Position numbers and translations under genes: made by a program. 64,000 bases of DNA from Acorus gramineus (lineage: Eukaryota; Streptophyta; Magnoliopsida; Acorales; Acoraceae). Below, one piece after another: positions 13,323 to 26,128 of the stretch. The notes under the pieces were generated by a model. That model searched no databases. It was given only the letters and a program-made list of their open reading frames with translations, and was not told where the DNA came from. The stretch is from contig JAUJYN010000080.1 of the NCBI GenBank assembly GCA_030737835.1, positions 1 through 64,000 of the forward strand, read 5' to 3'. Position 1 is the stretch's first letter. Each line of letters opens with the position of its first letter.

Positions 13323-15502
13323 TGGCTGCCTTTACAATAGTAACTGCTCAAAAATTCTTTAATCTCTTGTTGCTCTTCAAGTTTCAGTGGCATGTACACC
13401 CATCAGAATACCCAACATGGCATATTTTAATCTCCTCACATGAAATTACTTGATAGTTATACCCAATACTACAGATTTTAGTAAAGTTCAGATCCAAGGA
13501 ACAGCAGTAAAATTGTACAGATGTGGTTTTTGAGGCTTTAAGTTCCACAACCCCATTTTTTTATCTTATTTTTAGAATTCTATACGCTTGAAAATATATA
13601 AATGTAACTTGAAGGTGTGCGTTTCCTTCAATCAATAAGATTGCACGGAGCCCCTCCGAGACTTTGAGAGTAAACTTGCACTCAAATATCACTTGACACC
13701 AGTGTGGTGTTGATCAATGGGACTCATACGCTCAAGTCAGTAAAGAAGTAAGAATTGTTTTGTGCAAAACAATGGAATGGATAATTTGAATCGCATACCT
13801 TCCTCTTCTCGTGTCCCCTTTTATTGATGGGAAGACGACAAACCTGCGGTGTGACCGCTTCTTTGATTTGGCATAATATTTTGTCATAGAAGATTTTGTG
13901 AGGTACGGCACTGGTCAATTTGTTATGATATTGTGGTTACATGGCATTAAACCTTTCATATCAGTTAGGATTTTGTTAGTTTGCTTGTTGGGTTCAAAAT
14001 GTGCCCCTCCAGCCTTTCTGGAGACCTCCCATAGCCATGATTAGGTTCCGCGGTCCCCACCCTTTTACAACTAGGCCTAGATCGAGGTCAGATTGATAGG
14101 CTCTAGCGATGCTCTAATGATTCTGTCCTCAGGAGGTTGGACTATATGATTGAAGTTTTATGGCTTCTCAGGCGTTGACTAGTCTAGTCTTTCTCTCTTT
14201 CTCTGCAAGTTTTGTCAGTCATCCTCCTCGGGTAGCAAATTTGGTCGGGAGGTGACTCTAGTCACTAGGTTTTGGATCGGGTTGTGCTGTCCGCCAACCC
14301 ATTTTTTGACGGACATGGGTCACATTCAAAATGAGTGTGAGATTTTTCCCTTCACATAACTCATTATGAATATACATACACATCCATATAAACAGTTAAG
14401 TGGTTTGCCTAGAATTTTTGCCACCAAGATGTCTTTTATAAAAACAAAAAATATAATAACAAAGAAAATGTCAAAAAAAAAAAAAAAAACCGTTAGGCCT
14501 TCTATGCAGTCCACACACCATTTTAATTTTTTTTTACAAATATCATCTAATTAGTTATTTGTATGGATCCAGTTGATAGAAAATGTAAAAAAAAAATTAT
14601 CGGGATAGCTCATGAGAATGCTAACGAGGTATATAAGACTATAATATATGAGACTATAAATAGGACTATAGTAACACTTAATAATATTGTTATGGTGATT
14701 AGACTATATCATCAGTGCAAACAAACTAAAGGAATACATTATACTCAATCTTTTTTTACCGTCCAAAACTCAAACATTTGCTTTCAAACATTTGCTTGCA
14801 CGGTAGATATAGGCACAGCCTCAATTGCAGTCCCACGTATAGTTATCACATGTTTTAATTTTTTTTAAATAATAAACTTCATCTAATGACATATATGTTT
14901 TCATGAAAAATATATATCGCTCAATTTCGAAATGAATAAATCTATTTTTAACAAATGTAAATAATAATAATAATAACAATGTAATAAGATGTATGTATCT
15001 CACTGGATGGCTAACAATATATATGAGGCTGCGTTTGGGAATGTAAAAACGTGTGTGAGAGCGCCCCAAAAAAAATGTTGCAGAACCACTAAACCAATGA
15101 CCATAAAGTGCGATCATAAATTTTCAAAGGCATTCACCACACAATTTTTGGATCACACTAATCTCTTGCAATCTCAATACCATATGTCCATAGGGGCACA
15201 TCTGGAGAATTCATATTGAGATTGCACCTTCAAACAGAACAACAGCTCAAGAATAAATTTAAAAAAAAAAATAAGAAAGAAATGGGAAAGAAAATTCTAC
15301 ATTTATTCAATTTTTTTATGAAATGTAAAATAGGCTTCTCCAATTTCCTGTCCTAAAAGATAGAAAAGTTCAGTATCATGCTCAGCATTGTCTTGAGAGG
15401 AAAGTAATGGACTGTGAAGGCTATTGTGTCTCTTTGGTGACCTTTAAGACTCAAAATGGTGTTTCCATTGCACCAGTGAAACGGGGATCAGAGTTGTCAA
15501 AT
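13323..15502. other. Intergenic region after PRD1
   Basis: This holds the PRD1 3' UTR and then non-coding DNA. An AATCAATAAG stretch near 13630 may be its polyadenylation signal. The part at 13990-14340 is more GC-rich, reads like an old repeat and has no usable frame. From 14450 onward it is AT-rich with homopolymers. I see no gene. Confidence 0.35.
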
Positions 15503-16902
15503 TCAGTCTTCCTCGGTATCCTCCATCGTTTTGCCAAAAATGAACGTTTTCGTGCCCATTGTAGTGAATGGCATCGGGCCAAAGGCTCGGGCTGTCTTTA
15601 TCTCCGGGCAACTTTCCTCTGTGCCTTTGCACTAATGCCGGTCTGCACCAGAGATATTATAAAAATATGAAGAATGAGAATAAGAGGTGAGAGAAACCTC
15701 CCTAATTTTCTTGTAACCTCACAAGTAGATGCTAACCTATAATCCCAGACTCCGTCATAAAGTTTGCCAAGAATCTCACATTCTGCAGGAATTAGATTCC
15801 ACAGATAACACTATGCGATGCAACAATATAGCATATTTTGCGTGAGAAAGATGAAATGAGCAAAAAAAAACAAATCTATCTGAGCAATGATTTTATCAGT
15901 GGTCAGTAAGTTTCACGTGGTAGGTAGATGACTTATCTCTAAAATAGCAGAATTCTTGGGATTTCTTCAGTCAATGAGCATGCTGAATTCCCATTATCAT
16001 ACATCCAAGATGAAAGGATTCATCCTCTATACTGGAGGATAGGCATTTGATGTTTTTCTCCTATAAGAGCTTTCCTCAGTTATTGATAAATTTGCAGGTG
16101 GTGAACTCCCACCTTTTCCCCAAAAAAGGGGGTAAAAGCTGTTTATCTTGTATGGAGATGTCAACAAACACTTTTCAAGATGATCTATTTGACAATTTGT
16201 CTCTATAACAATGCATATGCTCATGTCTTCATTATAAACAAACTATATGAGATTGACATGAAAAGATAGAACAACATTGCATTCAAGAAGTTAGAAGGCA
16301 CGAAAAAAAAAAAATTAAAAGGAATTCAACAGACTTAGACTTTCTGAAACTATATAAAAATAAAAGAGTTGTTTCTGATCTTTTTTTTATAAGATTTCTC
16401 TGTAATCAGCACTGCATTAATGCCATAATAAAAACAAAAGAAGAGAACTTGGAAAACCTGGTAAATACCCCGCAAAGGCAAGAAGAATCAGGAACAATGG
16501 ATTTCATTGAACATGATTCCAACTTATTCATTGATTCAGCATATGGCTTAGGAACACTTGAACCAAATGTTCCAAAGTTCTTATGTGGACCATCAGTCAG
16601 AAAAGGGACCTTAAATAAAATTCATCACAATAAATTTCATGACAGAAAAGTTTTTTTTTTAAATCAGGGCATAAAATTATAGAAATAAAGGAACAATCCC
16701 TAGATAAAACAACAAATGGATTTTTAATGATGTACCATCATTTTCAAAGTTATATTTTCCCTTGCAAAGATGTTTATCAGTAAAGAGACAGACAATATAT
16801 GCTCACCCGAAAATCAGCTTTCTTCAAAACTTCTGTGGTTGTTGTTTCAAACCCAGGTCTTCTTAATGGTTTACGATACACAGGATTTCTAAGATCAAGG
16901 TC

Positions 16903-18795
16903 CTACACACAAGTACAAAGGGAAAAAAAAACATCAGAAGGGTAAAGAAGCCAGGGTTGTAATAGCAAGCATATTTTCAAGTCAACACATAAGTTAGTAA
17001 CATTAAGAAGAAAAAACAACTGATCCTGCAAGTTTTTTAAAAGAACATAGATCAATGAGAGAAGCCATAGACACATGATTCATAACATTAACAATTGCAA
17101 AGAAATGCACAAAATTAAATGTAGCATGCTGAGTTATGCTATTAGCATCATAAACATTTCTGTACACATACCCATATACATATATACCTGATTTACCGTT
17201 TGCTAGATATAGTCATATATTCAATAATAAGTGGATTCACTAAATGGGAGCTCTCTGTTATCTCTTCCTTTTTAATGAGAATGGCGTGTTTCCCAAATTA
17301 TATTAACATAATAATATGGAATATCATCCAAATTTTGAAGGAAGATGAGGCATCTCCCAATTCAACAAAGAGGACCCAACAAAAAAGCCTTGTGTCCCTG
17401 GTTGACCGCCCTATTTGAAACAAAAGCGTCTGTCTGTTATCATCAGAACCAATGGTGCCTTCCCCCTCCCCACTCCCTTTCCACCAAGTATGTTTAAAAT
17501 ATGGCCAGTAATTGAAATCTGGAGAGGTTGGGCATTCACCAAAGTGACCAAGCTGTTTGGATAACTGATCTTCATGAAGAATGTATTTAGATCTCCGCAC
17601 AGGATGCATAAGGACAAAGGGCTCACTTAAACCATGGGCTAATTATTCCTATATTCTTGTTTAACAGCACATAGCCATTTTTATAGCGTAAAATCCCTAA
17701 TTCAGAACCCTAACTTCACCCAAAACCCTCGCCGTGAATCTTTTGAAAATGTTAGTTGATTTTTGTTATGTTATTATTGGTTCTCAACATGGTTAGCATA
17801 CTTCTTTCTCATGGAGAATACTCAAGAAAAACATGTAGATGCTAGGAATAGGGATCCTCTATCCTCTCGCCCCGCACAAAAAAAGTGCTCAATCCTTTTC
17901 CACGGTTAAGATTTTCTTGGATAATAGTGCTAATGATGCATTTGATCAAACCTTTTCTTCTCGTCCTTTGCATCTTGAGTGACAAATTGCAATTGAAGGT
18001 TCACAGATATGTCACCTTATTCTACCATTCCTACCATATTTTCTTCTCATGTATGGTTGAAAATTACTCGTCTAGGGGTGTTTCTTATCCCAAATATGTT
18101 CCTTGGTTTTATCCCAACGTTCAAGACATAGGCTTAGCATCTTATACATTTAAAACTTATATCTCTCGAATGTCATCCCCATGTCCGCTGATTCCATTGT
18201 CGCTCACCGAGACATTCTTTGTGTTGTTGATGAGCCCAATCATGTGGACTTGAAATAGGAAAGTACGTATTATATCGGAGTTGTTTGGTATACCACTTAC
18301 GCTATCTTATGCAACATCAACTCATATCCACATATGGTCTTCTACAGTGATTAGAAATGTGGTATGTTGTTTGCATGTGGTTGAGGTGTCGCATAGAGTA
18401 TATGAGTTATGTAGACATATATGCAGTTTTATATTTTTATTAATAAAAAATATATGATGATTATTTCCAAACAATAGATAACAAAATAAAGATGCGGACC
18501 TAATTAATAATTTATATTAAAGGCCTTTGATCATAGATTGTAGTATATATTTGGGTATTAAATATTAGTCTACATCACTTTTTCAGACCAATGAAAAAAA
18601 AAACATGATCACCAACTGATATGAATGTTTGTTGATTACACCATCAAAATGGGAATAACAAAGTTCCCAAATTAGTTAAACAAGTCAATTAAAAGTATAG
18701 TGGATGGTGGAGTAGATATAAATTTCTTATAATGACAGGGAAAGAGAAGTTATCCCATAAAAATAAAAAGAACAAAAAAATAATAACAATAATAA
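16903..18795. other. bS18 intron, part without recognisable elements
   Basis: AT-rich non-coding DNA. A frame at 17885-18253 is long for chance but matches nothing I recognise, and its composition does not stand out. No exon of bS18 is expected here, because the exons on both sides join in frame. Confidence 0.3.
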
Positions 18796-19162
18796 TGAAA
18801 GGCTCGTCTAGTAGGTTTCCACGAGGTTGATCACACCTCGAAGGGAAGGTTTAAAGAGTATTTCTCGGAGGCCAGTTTCGAGCTGGCCTGCTTGGGGGAG
18901 TCTGATGGGGAGGGATCCGTTTGAGACGGGTCTGGTAATTAAAGGGGGTTTGGGGTTATCAAGGTTGCTATGTTAAGAATACTGAACTGGAACATACCTA
19001 ACCTCAACGACCATAGTAAAAATGCGTCGGTTAAGAACCACATTCTCTCGAGCAACATTTCCATCTGTTGTCTCCAGGAGACAAAGATGGAAGTGATGGA
19101 TCAGGGGCTACTGAGGTCTATTAGTGGTGGCAAGCTACTGGAGTTTGTGTTCAAGCCATCGA

Positions 19163-22100
19163 TGTAAGAACCCAAACCTCTATTTAGGCTTATGCTATTA
19201 TTTTATATGTTTGGATTAATGGATAGCACAATGATACGTGTTATTTCACATTATTATTCATTTGGAGTACATTAGGTTCATGTATGCTTAGGTTATATGC
19301 TAAGTTGCATGCTTGGCATGATTCGGATTTAATTTTGTTAATGCCCAAGATGATGTATTTGAAATCTGATTTTATAATGGAGCATTCGGTTTTGAGTTAG
19401 CTTTCATACAAAAGTAGAATTAGATCATCTGGATTCATGTAGCAAAAGTTATGAGTGTTTTTTCAATTATACCCTGAGGATGGAAAAGGTCTAGCAGCAG
19501 CCCTGTTTGATGTTAATTGTATAATTCGGAATGGTTAGAGGGGTTATTGGAGATTGTATTACACATAAAAGTTGTAGATAATCTTCTTGGCGTTCTAATG
19601 AATTTTGAATTGTGCAATTCGGAGCTAGATTGTGAAAGTTATGGCTGTTCTAGTCAAAGCTGCACAGGTTTTTAAGGAAGGGCAATTTGGTAATCTGGCG
19701 GACTTATGAATTCCATTGAAATGCTAAGTCGGTGGTGCTGTGTATATGGTGTGAGAGAGTCGGCTGAGACTCATTTTCAAGTGAAAATAGAAGAGAGAAG
19801 GAGAGAGGAGGAGAAGAGGAGAAGGGATTGAAGAGAGTTTTGGTGAGATTCTTTAATCATTTGATTTCCTTTTGTGACATGTTTTAGTTTGTTGGTTTGG
19901 ATTTTTATTTGGGGGAGGTTAGATTCATTTTGTTCTAGGGTTTTAATTGTTGATTTGGGGAAGAAGAAGAAGTGATGATAGTGTTGGGAGGCTTGGGATG
20001 TGCTTAGAGAGGTAAGGCAGATTTCTGTCTTGTGAAGATACTTATGAATTTGATATCTAGAGACATATTCTGAGGATTGTGTCTTCATATGATATGCTCA
20101 TCTATGTGTCTAGATCTTATATATGAAATTTTGTGACATTATATTACCTGTGTTGTAAGTTATGATCTGTTTTGTAAGGACTGACCAGATTCGAGTGGGA
20201 ATTGACCAGTTTCTGAAAATATTTTATTTCGGGCATTTAGAGATTAAATCAGATTATGATGTCTTCATGGATTATAATCCCAGCATGTCAATGAATGTGT
20301 ATGATTTATTTTAAAATTATTGGATAAGTATTTGGTGCTGTGGAGATCAAAGAGTAGGGTTGTTTGCTGCCCAGATTTATATAGTTGCTGCCCAGATTTG
20401 TTGTTATGATGGTGTGATTTTTTCTTGCTGATTTATAGGTGATTTAATTGGATGATAGCCTATGGATGAATGGCTTTTGATGGTGTAGAACAATTGATTT
20501 AGTAGTTGGAGGTATGGGGTGTATTTTGCATTTGTTGGCTAGGATCTTAGGATATGTTCTGGATTATTTTTTTTATGCATGGATGCTTTATTCCTTGGCT
20601 GAGTTGATGATGTTTGTCTGTCAGAGGGGTTTCCTCAATGTGAGGAAATGTGGTGATCTTGTGGTGGGAATGGCTATGCTCCCACGAGTCCAGTAGCGAT
20701 CGCGCTACCGTTGGACTACTCGAGGCGTGTGATTCATTGTTGGACGAAGTACTCATATCTGTGAGTGGATCTAACTTGGCATTCTGATAGTATAGTTCTA
20801 TGCTAAGTCATGTTTATGGTATCTTTGATCTTAATCCAGTATGCATGACTATGGTGGCATCCATAAATGATAATATGACATGGTTAAGTAGATTATAATT
20901 GAAGTTCATGTTTATCTTGCTATATATAATTAACCTGGAATATGTAGTTAAATGGAGGATTTAATATTATCATCTTGAATGCATGATCATGATCTATTAC
21001 TTTATCAATTGCATTTTATGTTGTGGTCTCAACATGATTTATAGATCTTTGTCTAATGATCTCGTTAAAGACATTGCTAGGGATAGGGGTTTGATCGTAT
21101 GGGTCAGATGCCTGTTGTGGTTTACCTCGTAGGTCCTCGATCGTTGTATGTCGAGCATGTTTGGGGTGGTTAATTATGATAGTTCTTGTGAGTTATGAGT
21201 GCGAACGTGCAGTTGAGGTAAGGGCAAACTCTGGGTGTCCTTCACGAGAGGAGCGTTTTCGAGGTTCATCCTGGAAACCCACGGTATCCGATACTTCAAA
21301 TCGGCTACGCGTTAGAGTGGTTGGATGACAGAGAGCCTTGGCCAAGACACTGGGTTTGGGAGTTCAGTTTTGCATTGAGATGCTTCGTGTGAGTCAGTTG
21401 AGGTGAGGGTAAACTCTGGGTGTCTTTCACGAGGGGAGCATTTTCAAGGTTTATCCTGAACACCCACGGTATCCGATAGTTCAAATCGGCTACGCGTCAG
21501 AGTGGTTGGATGACGGAGAGCCTTAGCCAAGATACTGGGTTTGTCGGCCCAATTCGCAAAGTGATGGAGTGTAGGGAGGGACCCATTGATGCGGTTTGTA
21601 TTACAGTAGGGCTTTGGTGGATTTGACGGGTGGAGTGGTACTTCCTGTATTCGCCGAGCCGATGCATTTGTAGAAATGGGTCGCCTACGAGAAGTCACTG
21701 CGCGACAGAAGGAACTGTGAAGCATTTGTGTGTAGTGGCATTTCAGTCACTAGGGTATATATATATATATATATAGCGTTGCTAACATGGGATGGATTCC
21801 CTGTGGTATGGGACGCAGACGGATCTGTCTTTATGTTAGGGACATAATGAGGTTAGTGTGAGTTGGCCTCCAGTGGTATGGGACGCAGACTGGTCGGCTT
21901 ATACTTGATAGTTATTTATGTACATTTTATAGATGTATTGGGAATTGTACTGTGATGTGCCTTGTGGTTAGGTTCATTCACTAGGTCTTCACTGGCTTAC
22001 ACCCTATTTTTATGAGTCTCATCCAGGTGTTGCACAGGATCAGTGAGTTGGGTATAGTTGAAGGATTTGTGCGCCTCTCGCTGAATTGGTGAGCCTGTCA

Positions 22101-23333
22101 GCTTCTTCTTATTTTTGTACCAAGTATTTTGTTATTATTGGAATGTATCTCGTTGTATTTGTAATTATGTCTTATGTTCACACGGGACGGTGATTATGTA
22201 TTCTTCTGATGGTCACTATTATCTGTTCCATGGCCTTGTATTGTTCATTTATTTACTCATATACCCTTACGCTGTTGTCTATCGTACTTCAATCATTTAT
22301 TCTTTATGATTTATTCTGATTATGATATACTCGGTATCGTACACGTGTCACCCCTTGGAGACGTCCGCTCTTGGGGCGTGACAAAGATGGTATCAGAGCC
22401 TGGTCCCGTCCGAACATAAATCATAATGAGTTCATTTCTTGTTGAGTCCAGTTACTTTCTCTTCATGGCTTCGAGTTGATCTTAGACCCCATCCATAGGA
22501 TTGCTGACATGGCCGCTCATGCCCGTGGGTGATGGTTTGGTCGCGGACGTGGTGCGGCACGAGCTCCTGCCAATCTCGAGATGGGAGAGAGTTATCCTCA
22601 TGCATTTACTTCTTGAGGTAGACTTCTTGGATTTGGGGACCAAATCCATTTAAGGGGGGTCGGATGTAAGAACCCAAACCTCTATTTAGGCTTATGCTAT
22701 TATTTTATATGTTTGGATTGATGGATAGCACAATGATACGTGTTATTTCACATTATTATTCATTTGGAGTGCATTAGGTTCATGTATGCTTAGGTTATAT
22801 CCTAAGTTGCATGTTTGGCATGATTCGGATTTAATTTTGTTAATGCTCAAGATGGAGTAGTTTAAATCTGATTTTATCATAGAGCATTTGGTTTTGAGTT
22901 AACTTTCTTACAAAAGTAGAATTAGATCATCCGGATTCAAGTAGCAAAAGTTATGAGTGTTTTTCCAATTATACCCTCGGGATGGAAAAGGTCTGGCAGC
23001 AGCCCTGTTTGATGTTAATTGTATAATTCGGAATGGTTAGAGGGGTTATTGGAGATTGGATTAAACATGAAAGTTGTAGATAATCTTCTTGGCTTTCTAA
23101 TGGATTTTGAATTACACAATTCGGAGCTAGATTGTGAAAGTTATGGCTGTTCTAGTCGAAGTTGCAGAGGTTTTTAAGGAAGGGCAATTTGGTAATCTGG
23201 CGGACTTATGAATTCCATTGAATTGCTAAGTCGGTGGTGCTGTGTATATGGTGTGAGAGAGTCGGCTAAGACTCATTTTCAAGTGAAAATAGAAGAGGAG
23301 AGGAGGAGAAGGGATTGAAGAGAGTTTTTTTGG
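19163..23333 (+). mobile_element. LTR retrotransposon, broken (probably Ty3/Gypsy, Tekay/Del-like)
   Basis: The 5' LTR spans 19163-22383 (about 3.2 kb), begins TGTAAGAACCC and ends GTGACA. Four bases later is a primer-binding site, TGGTATCAGAGC (22388-22399), complementary to initiator tRNA-Met. The purine-rich TTAAGGGGGGTCGGA (about 22650-22664) is the polypurine tract. It abuts a second LTR copy from 22665 that matches the start of the first. Very long LTRs with a Met primer site suggest a Tekay/Del-type chromovirus lineage (inference). No protein-coding capacity remains and the element is clearly broken. By eye the LTR copies differ at about 5% of sites, suggesting an insertion a few million years old. 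Confidence 0.82.
21211..21544 (+). repeat. Direct duplication of about 150 bases inside the LTR
   Basis: Two copies, about 21211-21360 and 21397-21544, repeat with a period near 186 bases. They share GGGCAAACTCTGGGTGTC-type starts, CCCACGGTATCCGATA and AGAGTGGTTGGATGAC. They differ at roughly one position in ten, so the duplication predates this insertion. Confidence 0.8.
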
Positions 23334-23509
23334 AAGACAGTGTCTCCCATTGGTCGTGGATATGCTCATCCGTGTATGGCTCCATTTCTGATGCTGACAG
23401 ACCGTGGCCTTAGGAAGAAATTAGTGTGGTTCAATCTCTTGGGATCGCCCTTGGTGTATCATAGGAAACTTTAGTGTCACATGCTTTGTGGAAGATAGAT
23501 ACAGGGAGG

Positions 23510-24010
23510 AGGTTAAAAAGCATGGACACTTCCCCAGAGGCCCCGTACCTATGTCGAACACGTGTCAAACACGTGTTGGACAGGGACACAACCCGGACAC
23601 GTGTCGGACACGGCTCCAGCAGTGCCTGCCTTCATTTTGTCTTAACATAGCTGGGACACGGCCAGGACATGGCTGGGACATGGCCCAGCCAGTTTCAGCC
23701 CAAAAATAAATAAAAAATAAAAAGAAAAGGAATGCCCAAAACATAGCTCACAAGTATTCAATCCATTTAAAATAGCCTAGAACAACTCATTTAAACAAAA
23801 TCTCTTTAAAATAATGATTTATAAAAACGGTGATTTATTAGTTTATAAAATTGGTTATAAATAGTGAATTAAATAAAATGTATTTGTTTATATAAAATAG
23901 TGATATATATTTATTTATTATATTAATTTATTTGTGCCGTGTCCTATTTGTACCCGTGTCCTATTTTTTCAAAAATTGCCGTGTCGCCGTGTTCCGTGTC
24001 CATGCTTCAT
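23510..24010. mobile_element. Non-autonomous hAT-like MITE, 501 bases
   Basis: The element is flanked by AGGGAGG at 23503-23509 and 24011-24017 (eight bases if one mismatch is allowed). The empty site can be read from the LINE frame it interrupts. The ends are inverted: AAGCATGGACAC near 23518 against GTGTCCATGCTT near 23997. Its subterminal parts are packed with GGACACG / CGTGTCC repeats (23560-23690 and 23935-24000), as expected for hAT transposase binding. There is no coding capacity. Confidence 0.75.
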
Positions 24011-24120
24011 AGGGAGGGCAAGATCACGGGGGCTATGGAAGAATTCTCTGATTGGATCGTGATGGAGGGTCTAATCAATCTTCCTCTGTCTAACCAGTCT
24101 TTTAAAAATAAAAACTTCAC

Positions 24121-24711
24121 AAAGTTTAAGTGACCTTAACATCCAAAAGAAAGCACAAAGTCTACCCTTCAGCCCATATTTGTTTTGGTCTTTGGATCGC
24201 ACCGCATAGTCGGCCACATATCTGAATAATGGTCATCTAAATACCATTATTTATAATAACATCGTTTCTTCAACTCACTAAACAGATTGGGTTGTTCAAT
24301 ATTGCTTCCACTCTCCGCTTTTTATTTTTATTTTTGATGGTTGGTTCCTTGGCCCCCAAGCCTAACCCCCCGCCCGAAACCCCAAAAAAAAAAAAGGAAC
24401 ACCCACCACTTCACTCTATGAACAATTCCTCCCAAATAAAAGACATTCCCATATTTACCTAGAAATTAACAATGATATCCAACCACAAATATAGAATTAA
24501 CTTTCTAGAATTGTTATTTAGCCTTCTATTCGAAGTTGTTCCATTTCCAAACCACATAGGTGCAAAGATATTGTGTAAACAATCCTGACATAAATGAGTA
24601 AATTAAGGGAACAGCATAAGCTTTTCCAACAATGCAGAATAACCACATAGAATTAGCATGCCATAACAGATAACTTCTTTCATTTCAACGAATCTTCTTT
24701 ATGATATTTAC
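24121..24711. other. bS18 intron sequence next to the first listed exon
   Basis: AT-rich, with an A-run at 24385-24395. I see nothing further here. Confidence 0.3.
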
Positions 24712-25018
24712 CTTGGGAGAATATTCCATTCCTGGTATGTTCACATCAGGCCTGAATGCATAGTCATCAGCTTTCATCTCATCACTATAAACAAATGTGG
24801 TTGCAACTTTCATCAACTTGTCATCCATCCCATCTGACAGTGTATCAAAACCATCGCCTAGGCCATCCAAAAATTGAGAATCATCTTCCCACGAGCCTTT
24901 CCAAGCTTATCAAGCTTTCGATAAAATGAATTAGCATTTGGATCATTGTTTAGGAATCTGCTAAATATCCTCCGCTCAAAGTCATCGGCTGACTCATGAG
25001 AGTTATTACCATTGACAA

Positions 25019-25036
25019 CCCCCCCCCCCCCCCCCC
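25019..25036. repeat. 18-base poly(C) tract in a bS18 exon
   Basis: Eighteen Cs on the + strand read as Gs on the coding strand, between the splice acceptor at 25049-25050 and the conserved ESADDFERR block. Its length decides the reading frame of the rest of the exon. Confidence 0.85.
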
Positions 25037-25048
25037 TTGTGCTTTGAC

Positions 25049-26113
25049 CTGTTTATAAAAGAAAATGAAAACCACAAAAGCAATTGAGTATATTAAAAAA
25101 CTAGCAAGGTTAAAGATGCAATTCTCAAGCAACAATAATATCAAGAAATCAAATTATTGACCAGATTTGTGGAAATAGGAGGATCCACAGTGAAAAAAAT
25201 TTCCACTGGTGTTATGCCAAATTGAAATCATACAACAAAACATCATTTGATAGCATATACTTCATATTACATGAAACATGCAAGGAGAAAGCACAAGAAA
25301 TTCAGCTATTTCCAAATCGGTTCCCAGCATAGTTCATCATATATGACTATCACCAAATAGTTGGAAAAAAAAAGGATTATAGAGGCACAGTTATCAAGCA
25401 TTGTATTTTTCTCAAACCTGGAAGAAGCACAAGAAAATTTTACTATTTCCAAATTGGTTCCCAGCGTAGTACCTATAATACAGGGGACATGATACACAAA
25501 GAAACTAATTTGAACCAGAAAGGATCATTGGCATAGTGAGACCATCAACAAGATATGAGTTTCTAGATATAAATATATATCATTCTCTAACTTCAAAAGT
25601 TTAATGTTCATAATGCTTTAGAAAGCTGTAAAAAGTGGAAAACAATATACTCTCCCTTTTGAGGTATGAATTGAGTTAATCTATAAGAAGCACATTACAC
25701 TTCATATGGTATTTTTAATACTCTAAGATACAAATGAGGGTATTTGATGCACAGAAATCTGTGACTCAAACCAATATCGGTCAAAGTTAGTATCCACTCA
25801 TGAGACAGGACAAATTAAGTAGCCAGATATCTAGGCCAACGGCACAGAATAACGATTGCTTCAGAACTATAGCTTTTTCCTTCATCCCAAACTCAATATA
25901 GCATGATTAGTGATTTTTCAATTTCCAAATAACATTGCAATCAAGAAATAAATGTGGATACAATGATGAAAATGCACTAATAGAAACCCATACCCAGCTT
26001 TAAATTGCATTACAAAAATGTATGTGTGATCCCTAAATGAAACATATAGGTCCAAAAAACAATAAGGTTCCAAGCATTGTTTTTTTGAATGGGAGAATGA
26101 AGTCTCAAGCAAC
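25049..26113. other. Non-coding region upstream of the first listed bS18 exon
   Basis: A diverged duplication is visible: CTATTTCCAAATCGGTTCCCAGCATAG-like sequence near 25300 recurs near 25442. No exon could be identified. Confidence 0.3.
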
Positions 26114-26128
26114 TAAGATGTTATTTGT

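Larger units (their letters stand above)
18796..24120 (+). mobile_element. LINE endonuclease fragment split by two insertions
   Basis: The piece at 18796-19162 carries the ORF1/ORF2 junction and the endonuclease start (MLRILNWNIPNLND...SICCLQETKMEVMD, from 18972). It stops at the LTR element. The same domain resumes at about 23334 with VSHWSWICSSVYG, reaches CFVEDRYRE at 23509, is cut by a 501-base MITE, and continues from 24011 with GKITGAMEEFSDWI...LPLSNQSF to about 24110. Compared with the LINE at 57843 onward, about 30 residues are absent where the LTR element sits. No RT follows. The LINE is the oldest layer of this nest. Confidence 0.75.
15503..25048 (-). pseudogene. Organellar ribosomal protein bS18, apparently broken
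   Basis: Minus-strand exons resemble the nuclear gene for organellar small-subunit protein bS18 (Arabidopsis At1g07210 type). Exon 24712-25048 encodes ESADDFERRIF..FLNND, then LDGLGDGFDTLSDGMDDKL and ADDYAFRPDVN. Exon 16807-16902 encodes 32 residues, DLDLRNP...EVLKKADFR, with clean splice sites. Exon 15737-15782 encodes NVRFLANFMTESGII. The last exon, 15503-15642, encodes TGISAKAQRKVAR, then EIKTARAFGPMPFTTMGTK, and ends in a TGA. The frame is lost once in the first listed exon (after LGKARG) and once in the last (between VAR and EIK). The usual KRSK between the last two exons is missing. The first listed exon also carries 18 consecutive Gs. The 7.8 kb intron holds nested transposons. I could not place the first exon. 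Assembly errors in homopolymers could explain part of this, so it may be a live gene. Confidence 0.7.

Noticed and set aside
17885-18253. Possible gene in the bS18 intron
   Set aside because: A 122-residue frame with no recognisable domain, no partner exons and ordinary intron composition.
22388-22399. tRNA fragment
   Set aside because: TGGTATCAGAGC is the primer-binding site of the LTR element, not part of a tRNA gene.
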